Source of the DNA: Pseudovibrio ascidiaceicola
GTDB taxonomy: Bacteria; Pseudomonadota; Alphaproteobacteria; Rhizobiales; Stappiaceae
Length of the DNA stretch: 64,000 nt
NCBI RefSeq assembly: GCF_900114245.1
Contig: NZ_FOSK01000005.1
Location: forward strand, 248,001-312,000
Direction of reading: 5' to 3'
The notes under the pieces were generated by a model that made no database searches, was not told where the DNA came from, and saw only the letters and a program-made list of their open reading frames with translations. Every line of letters starts with the position of its first letter. The first letter of the stretch is position 1. The position numbers and the translations under genes were made by a program. Of the stretch, positions 23,784 through 33,499 are shown one piece after another.

Positions 23784-26700
23784 CTAGGACATTGGGAATG
23801 CATTTTCGATTGGAAGTTCAACCTCCGGCATGAAGCCTTTTACGTCAACGCTTAAGGTGGCACCAACTGCGTCCGCGTTTTGGAATTCTAATGTGGTGAC
23901 GGTTTCCCAATCGGCATCATCATAATTTCCGTCGCAGTCTACTTGAATTGAATACTGCCCATCTTCACTTTTGGCGACTCGAACGTATTGCTCTGAGCGG
24001 TTGTAGATCGAGGTGTAATGATGCTCGCTGTAATCTTCAAACAGTTTCGAGAGATCCAGAATATCTTTGTCTCCTCCGGCAGAGGTTTTCAGCTGGAAGT
24101 CTGTGATGTGATCTGCTGCGCCATCGAGTTGCTCAAAGAAGAAGATGTCAGAGCCTTCACCGCCAGTAAGTTCGTCTGAGCCGGCTCCGGCAGTCAGTTG
24201 GTCGTTGCCTTCAAAGCCATTGATCACATCATCTTCATCGGTGCTTTTGAGAGTGTCGTTTCCAGTTGTCCCGTCAATATGGTTCCTCGTATCGGCGACA
24301 CCGTCATCTGGATTGGGGTGAACTTGAATACTGGTAATGGACGGATTGGAGTTCCCATCCTCTGAGTGAACAACCACGGAGAGACTACGGGCCTCCAAGC
24401 TGTCCGATGTGGTTGTGAAGGTGATTGAGTTGAGCAAATTCTGATAGGCGGAGCTGTCGGCTGAACCGGAGAACGTGAGGATTACGGTTCCATTGTCGTT
24501 GTCTTCCAGCTGGCTGGTTACACCTTCGACATCCGTGAAGTTGAGAAGATCGCCGCTTTGCGCATTGAAGAGCTTTATGGTCAGACCCGAGATCTGGTCC
24601 TGCATTCCTTCGATCTTGGCCGACTTGGCAATTGCCAAGTCATCATCTCCAAGCTGAAAGGAGGCTTCAAAGTGTTGCTGTTCGAGAGTGTCTGGTTGAG
24701 TCATTGAAACCGTCAGGTCTTCTATTCTCAGCGTGTCCGCAGCGGTGAGTTCGGCTGGCGCAACCAGACGGATTGTTGTCGCGGATGAGATGTACTCGCT
24801 CAAATCAAGATTGATCCTCTGGGATTGAGTATGGTTTTCCAGACTGGAAACTTCCCCGATCTGATGGACCGATCCATCCGCTAACGTGACCTCAATGTAG
24901 AACACTCTGGTTGGGTCGACCGCCGCAAACTCCGCCGTGTAAGTGAGTTGGATTGCAGCATTTTGGGCGCCTGTCAGATCAAACGTCTTGCTGATGCTGG
25001 CGAGATTGTCGTCTCCATTTGAGGATGAGCCAGACCGATCAGAGAGAATAAGGGTGCCTGTAACAGCATCGATGTAGATGTCCGAGGAGCCATCATTGGC
25101 GGCGTTTGCTTTACCGTCGTCTCCAGATTCGATCCAAGGGCTGGATTTCAAATGACCCGCTGCCTCAGACGAATAGGTTGCTTCTTCGAAGGTCCACCCG
25201 ACTTGGTAACTGCCAGGTTCTCGGGTGTGAAGGAAAACGACGGGTGGCGGAACGGGGGGGGGTGTGCCCTCGGTGACTTCAATGCGGAACTGCTGAACAG
25301 CCTCAGCGCCAGAAGGATCTCTTGCAACCACGGAGACCTCATAGATGTTGTCGCCGTCCATATCCGTAGGTGCGTCGAAGGTTACATCCTCTTTCCAGCT
25401 GATTTGTCCGGTCTGTTCGTCGATGTTGAAACGGGCCTTATCAGACCCTTCGAGAAAAAAATGGAGGGGGTCTCCATCGGCATCTGAAGCATTTGTCGTG
25501 AACACGGTTTCTGAACCGTCATCCTCAACGCTTAGATGAACCGGTGCGTCTTGGTCCACACCAGAAAAGATCGGCGCATCATTCTCTGGCGACAGTTCAA
25601 TAGAGACGCTAACGGTGTTGCTCCGTTCGCCGTCGGCATCTTCAATATAATAACTGAAACTGTCCGAGCCATTGACGTTAGGGTGACCTGTGTAGTTGAA
25701 CGTGTTGTCCGGGTTTTGAGAGAGATGGCCCTTGGAAGGTGCCAAGACGATGCGAACAGTGAAGCCTTCGCTGCTGAGAATATCATTGCCCAACAGATCC
25801 AACACAAGCGGTGTATCTTCCTTGCCAGAAAACTGATCAGGGGATGCCAGTGATTTTCCATCTGAGATGCTGAAGGAGAAGGTCAGTGGAATCGTGTCTC
25901 CGTCACCGTCAGAAGCCACTGCAGAAAACGACAAAGAAATATCGCGTGCCGCCCCATGGTCAATCGGCGTGAAGAACTCGACCTCGTAATTGCCAGAGGC
26001 CGCCGGGTCTAGTTTAATCCTGAAAACGAGCGTGCCGTCCTGTGTCTTCGCGCTGAGTTGATTGCCCGTTCCTTCAATGGCGTAATAGACTTGGGCACCG
26101 TTGACGGTGAAGGGGGCAAGACTGCCGCTCATGCTGGAGGAGAAAGTGAGAGACGTCGCTGACTGAGTGTCTGCACCCCATTGAATGTTCAGGTCGCCGT
26201 CTTGAGTGATTGAGGCCTCGTCGTTCATGCGTGCTTGAAAGAGAGCACTTTCTGATAGGCTGAGTGTTTCAGGTGCGGAACCTAGGATGGGGGAGCTGTC
26301 TGCTATCGTGATCTGAAGTTGACCGGGTGCAGCGTCCCCATCTGCATCGCTTGCAATATACTGGAGTTGAAACTGTTCAATACCCTGAGCGTGGTTCAAC
26401 GGCGCGTGCTGTTCGACAGAATACGCGCCACTGTTGGAATTCAGCGTCGCGGTGAAAATCGCCGTCGTATTTTGGAAAAGCGTCAGTTTCTCGCCAGTCA
26501 AGTCCCAGCTGAAGCCCGGAGGAAGCGGTGACTGTGTCCATGAAACCTGCCCTCCATCTACACCAGCTGAGATCGGGAGTACACCGGTTAACGCATGAGT
26601 ATCCTCAACTTGCGCATTTGCTGGCGCTGTTAGGGCAAATGCGTCGTCGCTTAAACTGAGGTTGACCGTTGCCCCGACTTCTGGAGTGTCGTCTTTAATT

Positions 26701-28532
26701 GACACCATGAAGTTGCCTGAAGCTGTGTCACCGTCCCCATCCGTAATCAGATAGGGAAGGTTGATGATTTGCTGGTCTACGCCGTGCTGGTGTTGCAATG
26801 GATTGTGTTGTTGAACCGAGTAAGCGCCGTTGCCGCCAGTAAACTGAGCAGTGAGAATGACCGTATCACCCTGCAGGACACTGACCTGTTGCCCCTCGAT
26901 AATGTAGATCAGACCGTCGGGGTCATCAGGTAATTGCCAGCGTATCGTGGCTGCATCTGCCCCTGCTGAATGAGGCAAGGACTGTGACGAATAGCTCAGC
27001 TCTGGTTCAGTGCTCAGCTGGCTTTCATCAAAATTGATCTGGTTGAGCGGAAACACTTTTGGCGCATCATCCAGTGAAGAAACCAGAAGCTTGCCTTCTG
27101 TCGTTTGGCCTTGAGTATTGGTCGCGCTGAAACTGAGGTTAAAGACGGCCTCTGCAGCAGATCCATGATTGATCGCACTGTGCTGGGTGACGTTGTAAGA
27201 GCCTGTTATTGAATTGAGTGTGACTGACAAAACGACTTTATTGCCCTGCAAGATCAAGAGCGTTTGTCCTTCCTGATGAAAACTAAAGCCTTCAACTGGA
27301 GAGGCTGCGTTCCAAGACAGAGCGACAGGACCTTGTTCAGCAGTGATCGGTAAGTCTCCAGAGGCTGAAGCTTGCCCCGGATTGCCATCTGAACCACCTG
27401 CGAGCCCCGCCTCTGAAACCGTTGCTGACAGGTTCCACTCAGTCGGCATCGGATCATCTTCAACACGTATGTCTAAATAGGAAACAAGAGTGTCGCCATC
27501 TGCATCCTTTGCAATGAATCTAAAGCTCACTAAAAGTTCTGCTGAACTTCCCGGATGGTCCAATGACGCAAATTGCTCATAGCTGTATGTGCCGTTTGGT
27601 GTACTCGGATCCAGCGTAACCTTGAAAACAAGCGTTCCGTCGCCTTTCAAACCTTTCAATATGTGTTGGCCTTGCGGGCCAAACTCAGATTGAAAAAGAA
27701 CCCGCGCACCGCCACAGGTAATATCGAGCGGATCACCTGAGCGGCCGAGTGGGCGTCCGGCTGCATCAAGTGTAAAGAGCAGTGCGCGGGAGTTGGTTCC
27801 ATCCACGCCGAAATCAAGAGCGAGACTATCGCTGACTGAAATACTGTTGGATGTGCGAAAGGATGCTTCCTGAATTGAATGGACAGGAAGATCACTTGCC
27901 CGTGTAACTGAGCTGTTTGGTTGAACGTAAAGATCAGAGAGTGAGAGTTGCGGAACAACGATGTTCTCTGATTGCGTTGGGAGTGGGTTTGTAAATTGTA
28001 GCCCCTGATCATTATCCTGCTTACTCGCAGAAAGCTGAGTGTGGTGTGTCGGGGCGTTCAATTTTTCAAGAACTGGTTCCTGATGAATACTCTGGAAACT
28101 TGTTTTAGATATCGGCTGCCAATTTGGCTCTTCAGATGTCTTGTCAGCATCCTCTGCTTTTTCCTGGGCAGGGGAGGGGAGGTCAACCTGAAAGCTGCCA
28201 AGTCTTGGTGTCGTATCAACCTCAACGGCCTTCAGAAACTGAGCTTGTGTGGTTAGCGGGCCAGTTGGCATCAAAATGAAGAACTCATTGGCAGGTCCGC
28301 CAAAGAATTGCTCGATGACAACAATCTGCCCGTCTGCTTGCAAAATATGCAGCTCGTCTCCATCGCGGATAAGCTTCGCTGTGCCGATGGTTTTGGAAAG
28401 GTCAACAAGTTGCCCTTGCTCTCGCACCATGAGGATTGGCGTTCTGGAGGGGGCCAGCGGATCGGCAAGCAGGATCGGCGGCGGTGCGGGCTGAGAAGGC
28501 ACAGTCGCGGGCGGTGCGGTCAGATTTGTCAT
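23784..28532 (-). CDS. Giant type-I-secreted repeat protein (RTX/cadherin-like adhesin)
   Basis: This 1582-aa protein has no Sec signal. An N-terminal segment (about 40-90) is of a type seen in alphaproteobacterial type-I-secreted giants. About five related beta-sandwich repeats of 125-135 aa follow (roughly 230-885), each ending in a DGDGDT...DD-P calcium-type signature. Next come a VCBS/Big-like domain (about 890-985), a cadherin-like domain (about 985-1080), a jelly-roll-like region (about 1085-1250) and another beta domain (to about 1400). Near the end are RTX-type GGxGxD-like nonapeptides (GNDTL, GNDQLTAGAGSDELTGGEGSD; about 1410-1460) and a C-terminal type I secretion target. It probably mediates calcium-dependent adhesion. 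AGAGGAG precedes the ATG. The TolC-like gene lies 36 bp upstream. Confidence 0.85.
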   Translation of the reverse strand: MTNLTAPPATVPSQPAPPPILLADPLAPSRTPILMVREQGQLVDLSKTIGTAKLIRDGDELHILQADGQIVVIEQFFGGPANEFFILMPTGPLTTQAQFLKAVEVDTTPRLGSFQVDLPSPAQEKAEDADKTSEEPNWQPISKTSFQSIHQEPVLEKLNAPTHHTQLSASKQDNDQGLQFTNPLPTQSENIVVPQLSLSDLYVQPNSSVTRASDLPVHSIQEASFRTSNSISVSDSLALDFGVDGTNSRALLFTLDAAGRPLGRSGDPLDITCGGARVLFQSEFGPQGQHILKGLKGDGTLVFKVTLDPSTPNGTYSYEQFASLDHPGSSAELLVSFRFIAKDADGDTLVSYLDIRVEDDPMPTEWNLSATVSEAGLAGGSDGNPGQASASGDLPITAEQGPVALSWNAASPVEGFSFHQEGQTLLILQGNKVVLSVTLNSITGSYNVTQHSAINHGSAAEAVFNLSFSATNTQGQTTEGKLLVSSLDDAPKVFPLNQINFDESQLSTEPELSYSSQSLPHSAGADAATIRWQLPDDPDGLIYIIEGQQVSVLQGDTVILTAQFTGGNGAYSVQQHNPLQHQHGVDQQIINLPYLITDGDGDTASGNFMVSIKDDTPEVGATVNLSLSDDAFALTAPANAQVEDTHALTGVLPISAGVDGGQVSWTQSPLPPGFSWDLTGEKLTLFQNTTAIFTATLNSNSGAYSVEQHAPLNHAQGIEQFQLQYIASDADGDAAPGQLQITIADSSPILGSAPETLSLSESALFQARMNDEASITQDGDLNIQWGADTQSATSLTFSSSMSGSLAPFTVNGAQVYYAIEGTGNQLSAKTQDGTLVFRIKLDPAASGNYEVEFFTPIDHGAARDISLSFSAVASDGDGDTIPLTFSFSISDGKSLASPDQFSGKEDTPLVLDLLGNDILSSEGFTVRIVLAPSKGHLSQNPDNTFNYTGHPNVNGSDSFSYYIEDADGERSNTVSVSIELSPENDAPIFSGVDQDAPVHLSVEDDGSETVFTTNASDADGDPLHFFLEGSDKARFNIDEQTGQISWKEDVTFDAPTDMDGDNIYEVSVVARDPSGAEAVQQFRIEVTEGTPPPVPPPVVFLHTREPGSYQVGWTFEEATYSSEAAGHLKSSPWIESGDDGKANAANDGSSDIYIDAVTGTLILSDRSGSSSNGDDNLASISKTFDLTGAQNAAIQLTYTAEFAAVDPTRVFYIEVTLADGSVHQIGEVSSLENHTQSQRINLDLSEYISSATTIRLVAPAELTAADTLRIEDLTVSMTQPDTLEQQHFEASFQLGDDDLAIAKSAKIEGMQDQISGLTIKLFNAQSGDLLNFTDVEGVTSQLEDNDNGTVILTFSGSADSSAYQNLLNSITFTTTSDSLEARSLSVVVHSEDGNSNPSITSIQVHPNPDDGVADTRNHIDGTTGNDTLKSTDEDDVINGFEGNDQLTAGAGSDELTGGEGSDIFFFEQLDGAADHITDFQLKTSAGGDKDILDLSKLFEDYSEHHYTSIYNRSEQYVRVAKSEDGQYSIQVDCDGNYDDADWETVTTLEFQNADAVGATLSVDVKGFMPEVELPIENAFPMS
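24623..24640. repeat. Perfect 18-bp palindrome inside the secreted-protein gene
   Basis: ACTTGGCAATTGCCAAGT differs from the 23753 site only at the two central bases. It encodes LAIAK in the 1582-aa protein. A weaker relative, ACTTGGTAACTGCCAGGT, lies at 25201-25218. Confidence 0.5.
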
Positions 28533-28568
28533 GGCTGTGTCTCCTCTTTCTTTCGGTTTGCTCTGCGA

Positions 28569-29414
28569 TCACCTGGCGTGTTGGCGAGCCAACAGCTTTC
28601 TTTGTGTGTGCTTTTTCTTCTCAATCAGCCGGGGTGAGAGCCCCAGATGCAGCAGGATGTCTGTTTGTCGGATTCTCGCCTGAAAATGCAGGCGTACGAG
28701 GTCTGCTTCAGACGCTGCAAGTTTCAAATCAGCCTGGCGTAGGTCGTCGAGGGCGGTCAGAAACTGCGCAAACAATGCCGGATCAACCAGACTGGCCGTG
28801 CGTGCCAGATGATAGGCACGTGCCCGCCGAGCTGCGCGAAATTGCAGCTGTTTATGCTGGTCGACGGCTCGCTGAAATCGCTTCTCATCCCTGCGATTAT
28901 CTCTTGTGAGCGTTGATCCACTAAAAAGAGATGGGCTGAGGGAGGATTGCAGATTTGATGCACGCGCTCCGGTCAACTCAACGTATTTTGCATGGGCGGC
29001 AATGAGTTGGTTTTTTGCTGAAATAGTTATTTCATTCAGCGTCTTAAGGGTTTTCTCGACGGCCTTCTCAACAAGCTCAACGGCTTCTGGAGAATGGATG
29101 TCTTCAGTATCGGCTAGCGTCGCTGCAAATGCCTTCAACTCACTCTCAGATTTGCTGTAAATCTCAAGAGTTCGGGTGTTTTGGTGAAGTGTTAGATAGG
29201 CTTCAAGAACGCTCAGGCAAAGTTCGTTCTTTTCGTGCTCGGATGCCTTGATCCAACTCCGGCCAGTTTCAGCTGAGGTGAAGAGGAAGCTATCTTCCAC
29301 TGCATCACGAAGCGTAGTCGCACCGCTGGATGTGACCATGAAGGACGCAAGCATCATGATGGCAAATCGGCAAAACCAACTATGTTTGAAACGCCAATTT
29401 TGCCACTGTTTCAT
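28569..29414 (-). CDS. TolC-like outer-membrane channel protein, short form
   Basis: This 281-aa exported protein has a long signal or membrane segment (about residues 10-32). The rest is mostly long amphipathic helices, resembling the coiled-coil segments of TolC/outer membrane efflux proteins: VLEAYLTLHQNTRTLEIYSKSESELKAF and a second helical stretch FQRAVDQHKQLQFRAARRARAYHLARTASLVDPALFAQFL. TolC monomers are usually 430-500 aa and carry two repeats with beta strands; here the beta parts look reduced. GAGGGGG precedes the ATG. It is 36 bp upstream of the giant type-I substrate, so it is likely part of its export. No ABC exporter or membrane-fusion gene is adjacent. Confidence 0.6.
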   Translation of the reverse strand: MKQWQNWRFKHSWFCRFAIMMLASFMVTSSGATTLRDAVEDSFLFTSAETGRSWIKASEHEKNELCLSVLEAYLTLHQNTRTLEIYSKSESELKAFAATLADTEDIHSPEAVELVEKAVEKTLKTLNEITISAKNQLIAAHAKYVELTGARASNLQSSLSPSLFSGSTLTRDNRRDEKRFQRAVDQHKQLQFRAARRARAYHLARTASLVDPALFAQFLTALDDLRQADLKLAASEADLVRLHFQARIRQTDILLHLGLSPRLIEKKKHTQRKLLARQHAR

Positions 29415-29752
29415 AACGCCCCCTCAAGGCGCTCAATCCACCCTCCGGCAGCACCTCTCCTCTTAAGAATTCATTAACATTTGCATCTAGGGAACCTGAA
29501 TTGGTTGAAAGTGACAATTCCTACATCCGGGTAGAGAGATGGCGTAGATTTAAATATTAGGGTGCTGTTTTTGAGGGGGTATGCCTTGAGCAAGGCAAAG
29601 GATCTTGTAAAAGGGGAGGGGCATTACTTCATACTGAGACGAAAAAAAAAGAGGCCTAGCGGCCTCTTGATGCATCTTGCGATGGTGTGTTCACGTTCGT
29701 CAGTGGCTAAAGCATTCTGAGCAAGCCGCAGGCCCCACTCAACATGATTACT
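29415..29752. other. Intergenic region upstream of the TolC-like gene
   Basis: These 338 bp hold the promoter for the secretion pair and the terminator of the Hsp70-like gene at 29642. No other gene is visible. Confidence 0.55.
29642..29668 (-). terminator. Rho-independent terminator of the Hsp70-like gene
   Basis: On the minus strand, an 8-bp stem (AAGAGGCC with GGCCTCTT), 4-base loop and a run of nine T form a textbook intrinsic terminator, 85 bases after the stop. Confidence 0.93.
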
Positions 29753-31009
29753 CTATGCGAACTTGCGACGGGCGTCGGTGGCCAGGCCGAGACCGACAGC
29801 GCCGAAGACATTACCTTCAACCACAGATGCGTTTGGCATCAAGGACTTAAAGTGTTCGCGTAGCATCGGGATGCGAGTTGTGCCACCGGTGAGGAACATG
29901 CTGTTGATCTGGTCCGCGCTCACGCCAGCCTTATTCAGCGCTTCCTGAATGGTGGCTTCGATTTTGCCAACGGAAGGGCCGATAGCGGCATGGAAATCTG
30001 CATTGGTTGCATCAACCAGAACGTCTTCTTCTTCCAACTCAATTTTGAGACTTGCGATCTCTGCAGAGGACAGATCAATCTTGGTTTGCTCCACGCGGGT
30101 TGCCAGCATATGCCCGTCTTTTGCGCGGATCACTTCGCGCAGGCGCTCCACCAGATGAGGGTGTGCAGCTTCGCGGCGCACTTCCCCCAGTTCCCGCAGG
30201 ATATTCGGAGAATAGAGCTGGTTGATGAACTGCCAGGTTGCCAGATCAAAATAGTATTTTGAAGGCAGGGCGCGCTTGCCGTCTTTTGTCAGCGTTTTGT
30301 AGCCAAGATGCGGCATAACCTGCGCAAGGGAAAGCAACCGGTCAAAGTCAGTACCGCCGATATGAATACCCGTATTGGCGAGAATATCATTGGTGCGATC
30401 TGCTGCGTTTTTGCGCTCAGGTGACACGCGAATGACGGAAAAGTCGGCTGTACCACCGCCAATATCCAGCACCAGAATAAGCTCTTCGCGCGTAACGGTT
30501 TGCTCATAAGCCAGCGCTGCTGCAATCGGTTCGTACTGAAAGGCAATGTGCTCGAAGCCTTCCTGACGGGCGATCCCTTCCAGCGTTTTTTCAGCTGCAC
30601 GATCAGCGGTTTCATCGCCATCGATGAAATGCACTGGGCGTCCCAGAACCACGCTGGAAACATTGTCCTGCATGTGTGCGTCCAGCTTGCGTTTCAGCTG
30701 GCGCAGGTAAAGCGCGATAATATCTCTGAAAGCCATACGGCCGCCCATGACAGCCGTTTTTTCCTGAATGAGGGATGTGCCCAAAACGCTTTTAAGCGCC
30801 TGCATAAGGCGGCCCTCATCGCCCCTGATGTACTCTTCCTTGGCCTTGCGTCCATAAACGATCTGCTCGTCTTCAAAATTAAAGAAGATGGCAGAAGGCA
30901 TTTCGCTGTGCCCGTCTTCAAGCATCACAAGTTCAGGGCTTGCGCCGGAAAAGATGCCCACGGTTGAGTTGGAGGTTCCAAAATCAATGCCTGCGAATGC
31001 GGTGTTCAT
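29753..31009 (-). CDS. Hsp70-family protein (YegD-like)
   Basis: This 418-aa protein consists mainly of the actin-like ATPase fold of Hsp70. Phosphate loop 1 is AGIDFGTSNSTVGIF (about residues 5-19), phosphate loop 2 VLDIGGGTADFSVI (about 185-198), and the adenosine motif LTGGTTRIPML (about 375-385). It lacks the beta substrate-binding domain and lid of DnaK, so it is a YegD-like stand-alone ATPase of about the expected size. I start at the ATG at 31009, with AGAGG upstream. Clients are unknown. It is transcribed away from gmd with no DnaJ or GrpE gene nearby. Confidence 0.88.
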   Translation of the reverse strand: MNTAFAGIDFGTSNSTVGIFSGASPELVMLEDGHSEMPSAIFFNFEDEQIVYGRKAKEEYIRGDEGRLMQALKSVLGTSLIQEKTAVMGGRMAFRDIIALYLRQLKRKLDAHMQDNVSSVVLGRPVHFIDGDETADRAAEKTLEGIARQEGFEHIAFQYEPIAAALAYEQTVTREELILVLDIGGGTADFSVIRVSPERKNAADRTNDILANTGIHIGGTDFDRLLSLAQVMPHLGYKTLTKDGKRALPSKYYFDLATWQFINQLYSPNILRELGEVRREAAHPHLVERLREVIRAKDGHMLATRVEQTKIDLSSAEIASLKIELEEEDVLVDATNADFHAAIGPSVGKIEATIQEALNKAGVSADQINSMFLTGGTTRIPMLREHFKSLMPNASVVEGNVFGAVGLGLATDARRKFA

Positions 31010-31324
31010 TTTAAGACCTCTTATCATGCCTCAAGTCAGGCAAAGCTGGACGGCTGCCAGGCAATTGGCGGCACCAATGGGTTTTCAGGTTCGGGATACC
31101 TCCCAAGGCGTTTGGGAGGGCGAGCTTGATACACGCTGCTTCGCGGTATTGCCAGTGAATTTTGACGGGACTTGGATATCTTTGTGGGTGAACATCAAAA
31201 CCCGTTTAAAAACATATGGCTGCAGAAACACCCAAAGAATACAGGGGTGTGTTTTCAGAATTGCGACAACAACCAATCTGCTTCTAGGTTCATGCTCTGT
31301 TTCCCTCAAATTTTTGAGCGTGCC
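31010..31324. other. Divergent intergenic region between the Hsp70-like gene and gmd
   Basis: These 315 bp hold the promoters of both divergent genes. A perfect 8-bp hairpin (CCTCCCAA with TTGGGAGG, 31099-31119) is visible but has no T run; its role is unknown. Confidence 0.5.
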
Positions 31325-32392
31325 ATGGCCTTGCAGAAAACCGCTTTGATAACAGGTGTTACCGGACAGGATGGAGCGTATCTCAGCCGCTTTTTGCTGG
31401 ATAGGGGATATGTGGTGCACGGCGTCAAACGCCGTTCTTCCAGCTTCAATACAGGCCGGATAGAGGGAATCTATCAGGATCCCCATGAGGATGAGGCCAG
31501 TTTCATCCTGCACTACGGGGATTTAACGGATGCCACCAACCTCATCCGCATCATGCAAGAGGTGCAGCCCGATGAGGTTTATAACCTTGGGGCGCAATCG
31601 CATGTGAAGGTTAGTTTTGAAACGCCCGAGTACACCGCCAACAGCGATGCTTTGGGGGCTTTGCGATTGCTGGAGGCGATCCGCATCCTTGGCCTGGAGC
31701 CGAAAACGCGGTTTTATCAGGCTTCAACCTCGGAACTCTACGGTTTGGTGCAGGAAGTTCCACAAAGCGAGACCACACCGTTTTACCCGCGCTCTCCTTA
31801 TGCCGCGGCCAAGCTTTATGCCTACTGGATTGCGGTCAACTACCGGGAAGCCTACGGAATCCATGCAAGCAATGGTATTTTGTTCAATCATGAAAGCCCG
31901 CTGCGTGGTGAGACGTTTGTAACTCGTAAGATCACCCGTGCCGCCGCCGCAATCAGTCTGGGGCTGCAAGACAAACTCTACTTGGGTAACATCGATGCGA
32001 CCCGGGATTGGGGACATGCGCGGGATTTTGTTGAAGGCATGTGGTCCATGCTGCAGCAGGATGTGCCAGATGATTATGTGCTGGCAACCGGCACCATGAC
32101 ATCAGTGCGCAAGTTTGCAGAACTGGCGTTTTCAAAATGCGGCATCACACTGGAATGGCAGGGGAGTGGGGTTGATGAGAAGGGGATCTGCTCGGTAAGT
32201 GGCCGCACTCTTGTTGAGATTGATCCACGCTACTTCCGCCCAGCAGAGGTGAACGAGCTCCTTGGTGATGCGAGCAAAGCGCGGGATAAACTCGGTTGGG
32301 AGGCGAAAACATCCCTCGAAACACTGATTGAGGAGATGGTGCAGGCAGACTTGCTGGAGGTGAAAGACGGTAGGATGCTCGAAGATGCCTGA
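31325..32392 (+). CDS. gmd: GDP-mannose 4,6-dehydratase
   Basis: This 355-aa extended SDR converts GDP-D-mannose to GDP-4-keto-6-deoxymannose, the first step to GDP-L-fucose and related sugars. NADP motif [11 protein letters not shown] at about residues 10-20, [36 protein letters not shown], catalytic STSELYG region and [15 protein letters not shown] with Tyr-x3-Lys at about 157-161 are all present. [20 protein letters not shown] is diagnostic for Gmd. I start at ATG 31325, right before the Rossmann motif. Its end overlaps fcl by 8 bases, so both are made together. Confidence 0.97.
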   Translation: MALQKTALITGVTGQDGAYLSRFLLDRGYVVHGVKRRSSSFNTGRIEGIYQDPHEDEASFILHYGDLTDATNLIRIMQEVQPDEVYNLGAQSHVKVSFETPEYTANSDALGALRLLEAIRILGLEPKTRFYQASTSELYGLVQEVPQSETTPFYPRSPYAAAKLYAYWIAVNYREAYGIHASNGILFNHESPLRGETFVTRKITRAAAAISLGLQDKLYLGNIDATRDWGHARDFVEGMWSMLQQDVPDDYVLATGTMTSVRKFAELAFSKCGITLEWQGSGVDEKGICSVSGRTLVEIDPRYFRPAEVNELLGDASKARDKLGWEAKTSLETLIEEMVQADLLEVKDGRMLEDA

Positions 32393-33353
32393 TCTCCAAC
32401 CTGTTGACTTTGATCTGACTGGAAAAACGGTTTTCGTGGCCGGGCACAAGGGCATGGTTGGCCGTGCCCTCATGAAAAGGTTGGCGCGTGAGAAGTGCAC
32501 TCTTTTGACTGCGGACCGGAGCCAAGTAGACCTCACCATGCAAGCAGAAACCCTAGCATTTTTGCAGGAAGCGAAGCCTGAGGTCGTGATTGTTGCTGCT
32601 GCCAAGGTGGGGGGCATTTGGGCAAACAATGAGTATCCTGCCGAGTTTCTTTATGAAAACTTGGCGATTGAAACCAACCTCATTCGTGGTGCCTTCGCAG
32701 CTGGCGTGCAAAAGCTCCTGTTTTTGGGGTCATCCTGTATCTATCCAAAACACGCCCCGCAGCCGATAGAGGAGGGGGCATTGCTCTCTGGCCCTCTGGA
32801 AGCCACCAACGAATGGTATGCCATTGCTAAAATTGCCGGCATAAAATTGTGTCAGGCCTTCAGGCGGCAATATGATTGTGACTTCATTTCTGCCATGCCA
32901 ACCAACTTGTATGGGCCGGGTGACAACTTTGATCTGACAAGCAGCCACGTTTTGCCTGCCCTTATGCGCAAAGTGCACGAAGCGAAGATAAGCGGAGCTG
33001 TATCCTTTGAGATTTGGGGAACGGGTGCTCCGCGCAGAGAGTTTTTACACTGCGATGATTGCGCGGATGCTCTGGTGCATTTACTCAAGACTTACTCTGC
33101 AGAAGAACACATCAATGTTGGCTTTGGTGCGGACATTTCAATTCTGGAACTTGCGCAACGGCTCTCCAAGGTTTTGGGTTATCAAGGTGCCATTACACAG
33201 GACACCTCCAAACCAGATGGAACTGCGAGAAAGCTAATGAGCTCAGCCCGTTTGCAGCGGTTGGGGTGGGAGCCATCCATCTCGCTGGATAAAGGAATTC
33301 GCCAAACCTATCAGTGGTTTTTGGAAAACGGGGTGCAGAAAGAGCTGGTTTAA
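32385..33353 (+). CDS. fcl: GDP-L-fucose synthase
   Basis: This 322-aa epimerase/reductase makes GDP-L-fucose from the Gmd product with NADPH. Landmarks: [16 protein letters not shown] (cofactor loop, about residues 14-29), [54 protein letters not shown] (Tyr-x3-Lys, about 146-150) and [27 protein letters not shown]. All catalytic residues are present. No glycosyltransferase follows, so the sugar must be used by enzymes encoded elsewhere, for example for exopolysaccharide or lipopolysaccharide. Confidence 0.97.
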   Translation: MPDLQPVDFDLTGKTVFVAGHKGMVGRALMKRLAREKCTLLTADRSQVDLTMQAETLAFLQEAKPEVVIVAAAKVGGIWANNEYPAEFLYENLAIETNLIRGAFAAGVQKLLFLGSSCIYPKHAPQPIEEGALLSGPLEATNEWYAIAKIAGIKLCQAFRRQYDCDFISAMPTNLYGPGDNFDLTSSHVLPALMRKVHEAKISGAVSFEIWGTGAPRREFLHCDDCADALVHLLKTYSAEEHINVGFGADISILELAQRLSKVLGYQGAITQDTSKPDGTARKLMSSARLQRLGWEPSISLDKGIRQTYQWFLENGVQKELV

Positions 33354-33499
33354 CGCAGCTTTCTCGAAAACACTTGGACACCCGCAAATGTCACAGTGAA
33401 ATTAGAAGCAGTTTCAGTCATGGTATCTCGCTGAGATTGGGCGTTGGAGCGGATGTTGATCTCTGCATCCTTCTGCCCCTAAACCAAAGGGATAGCACC

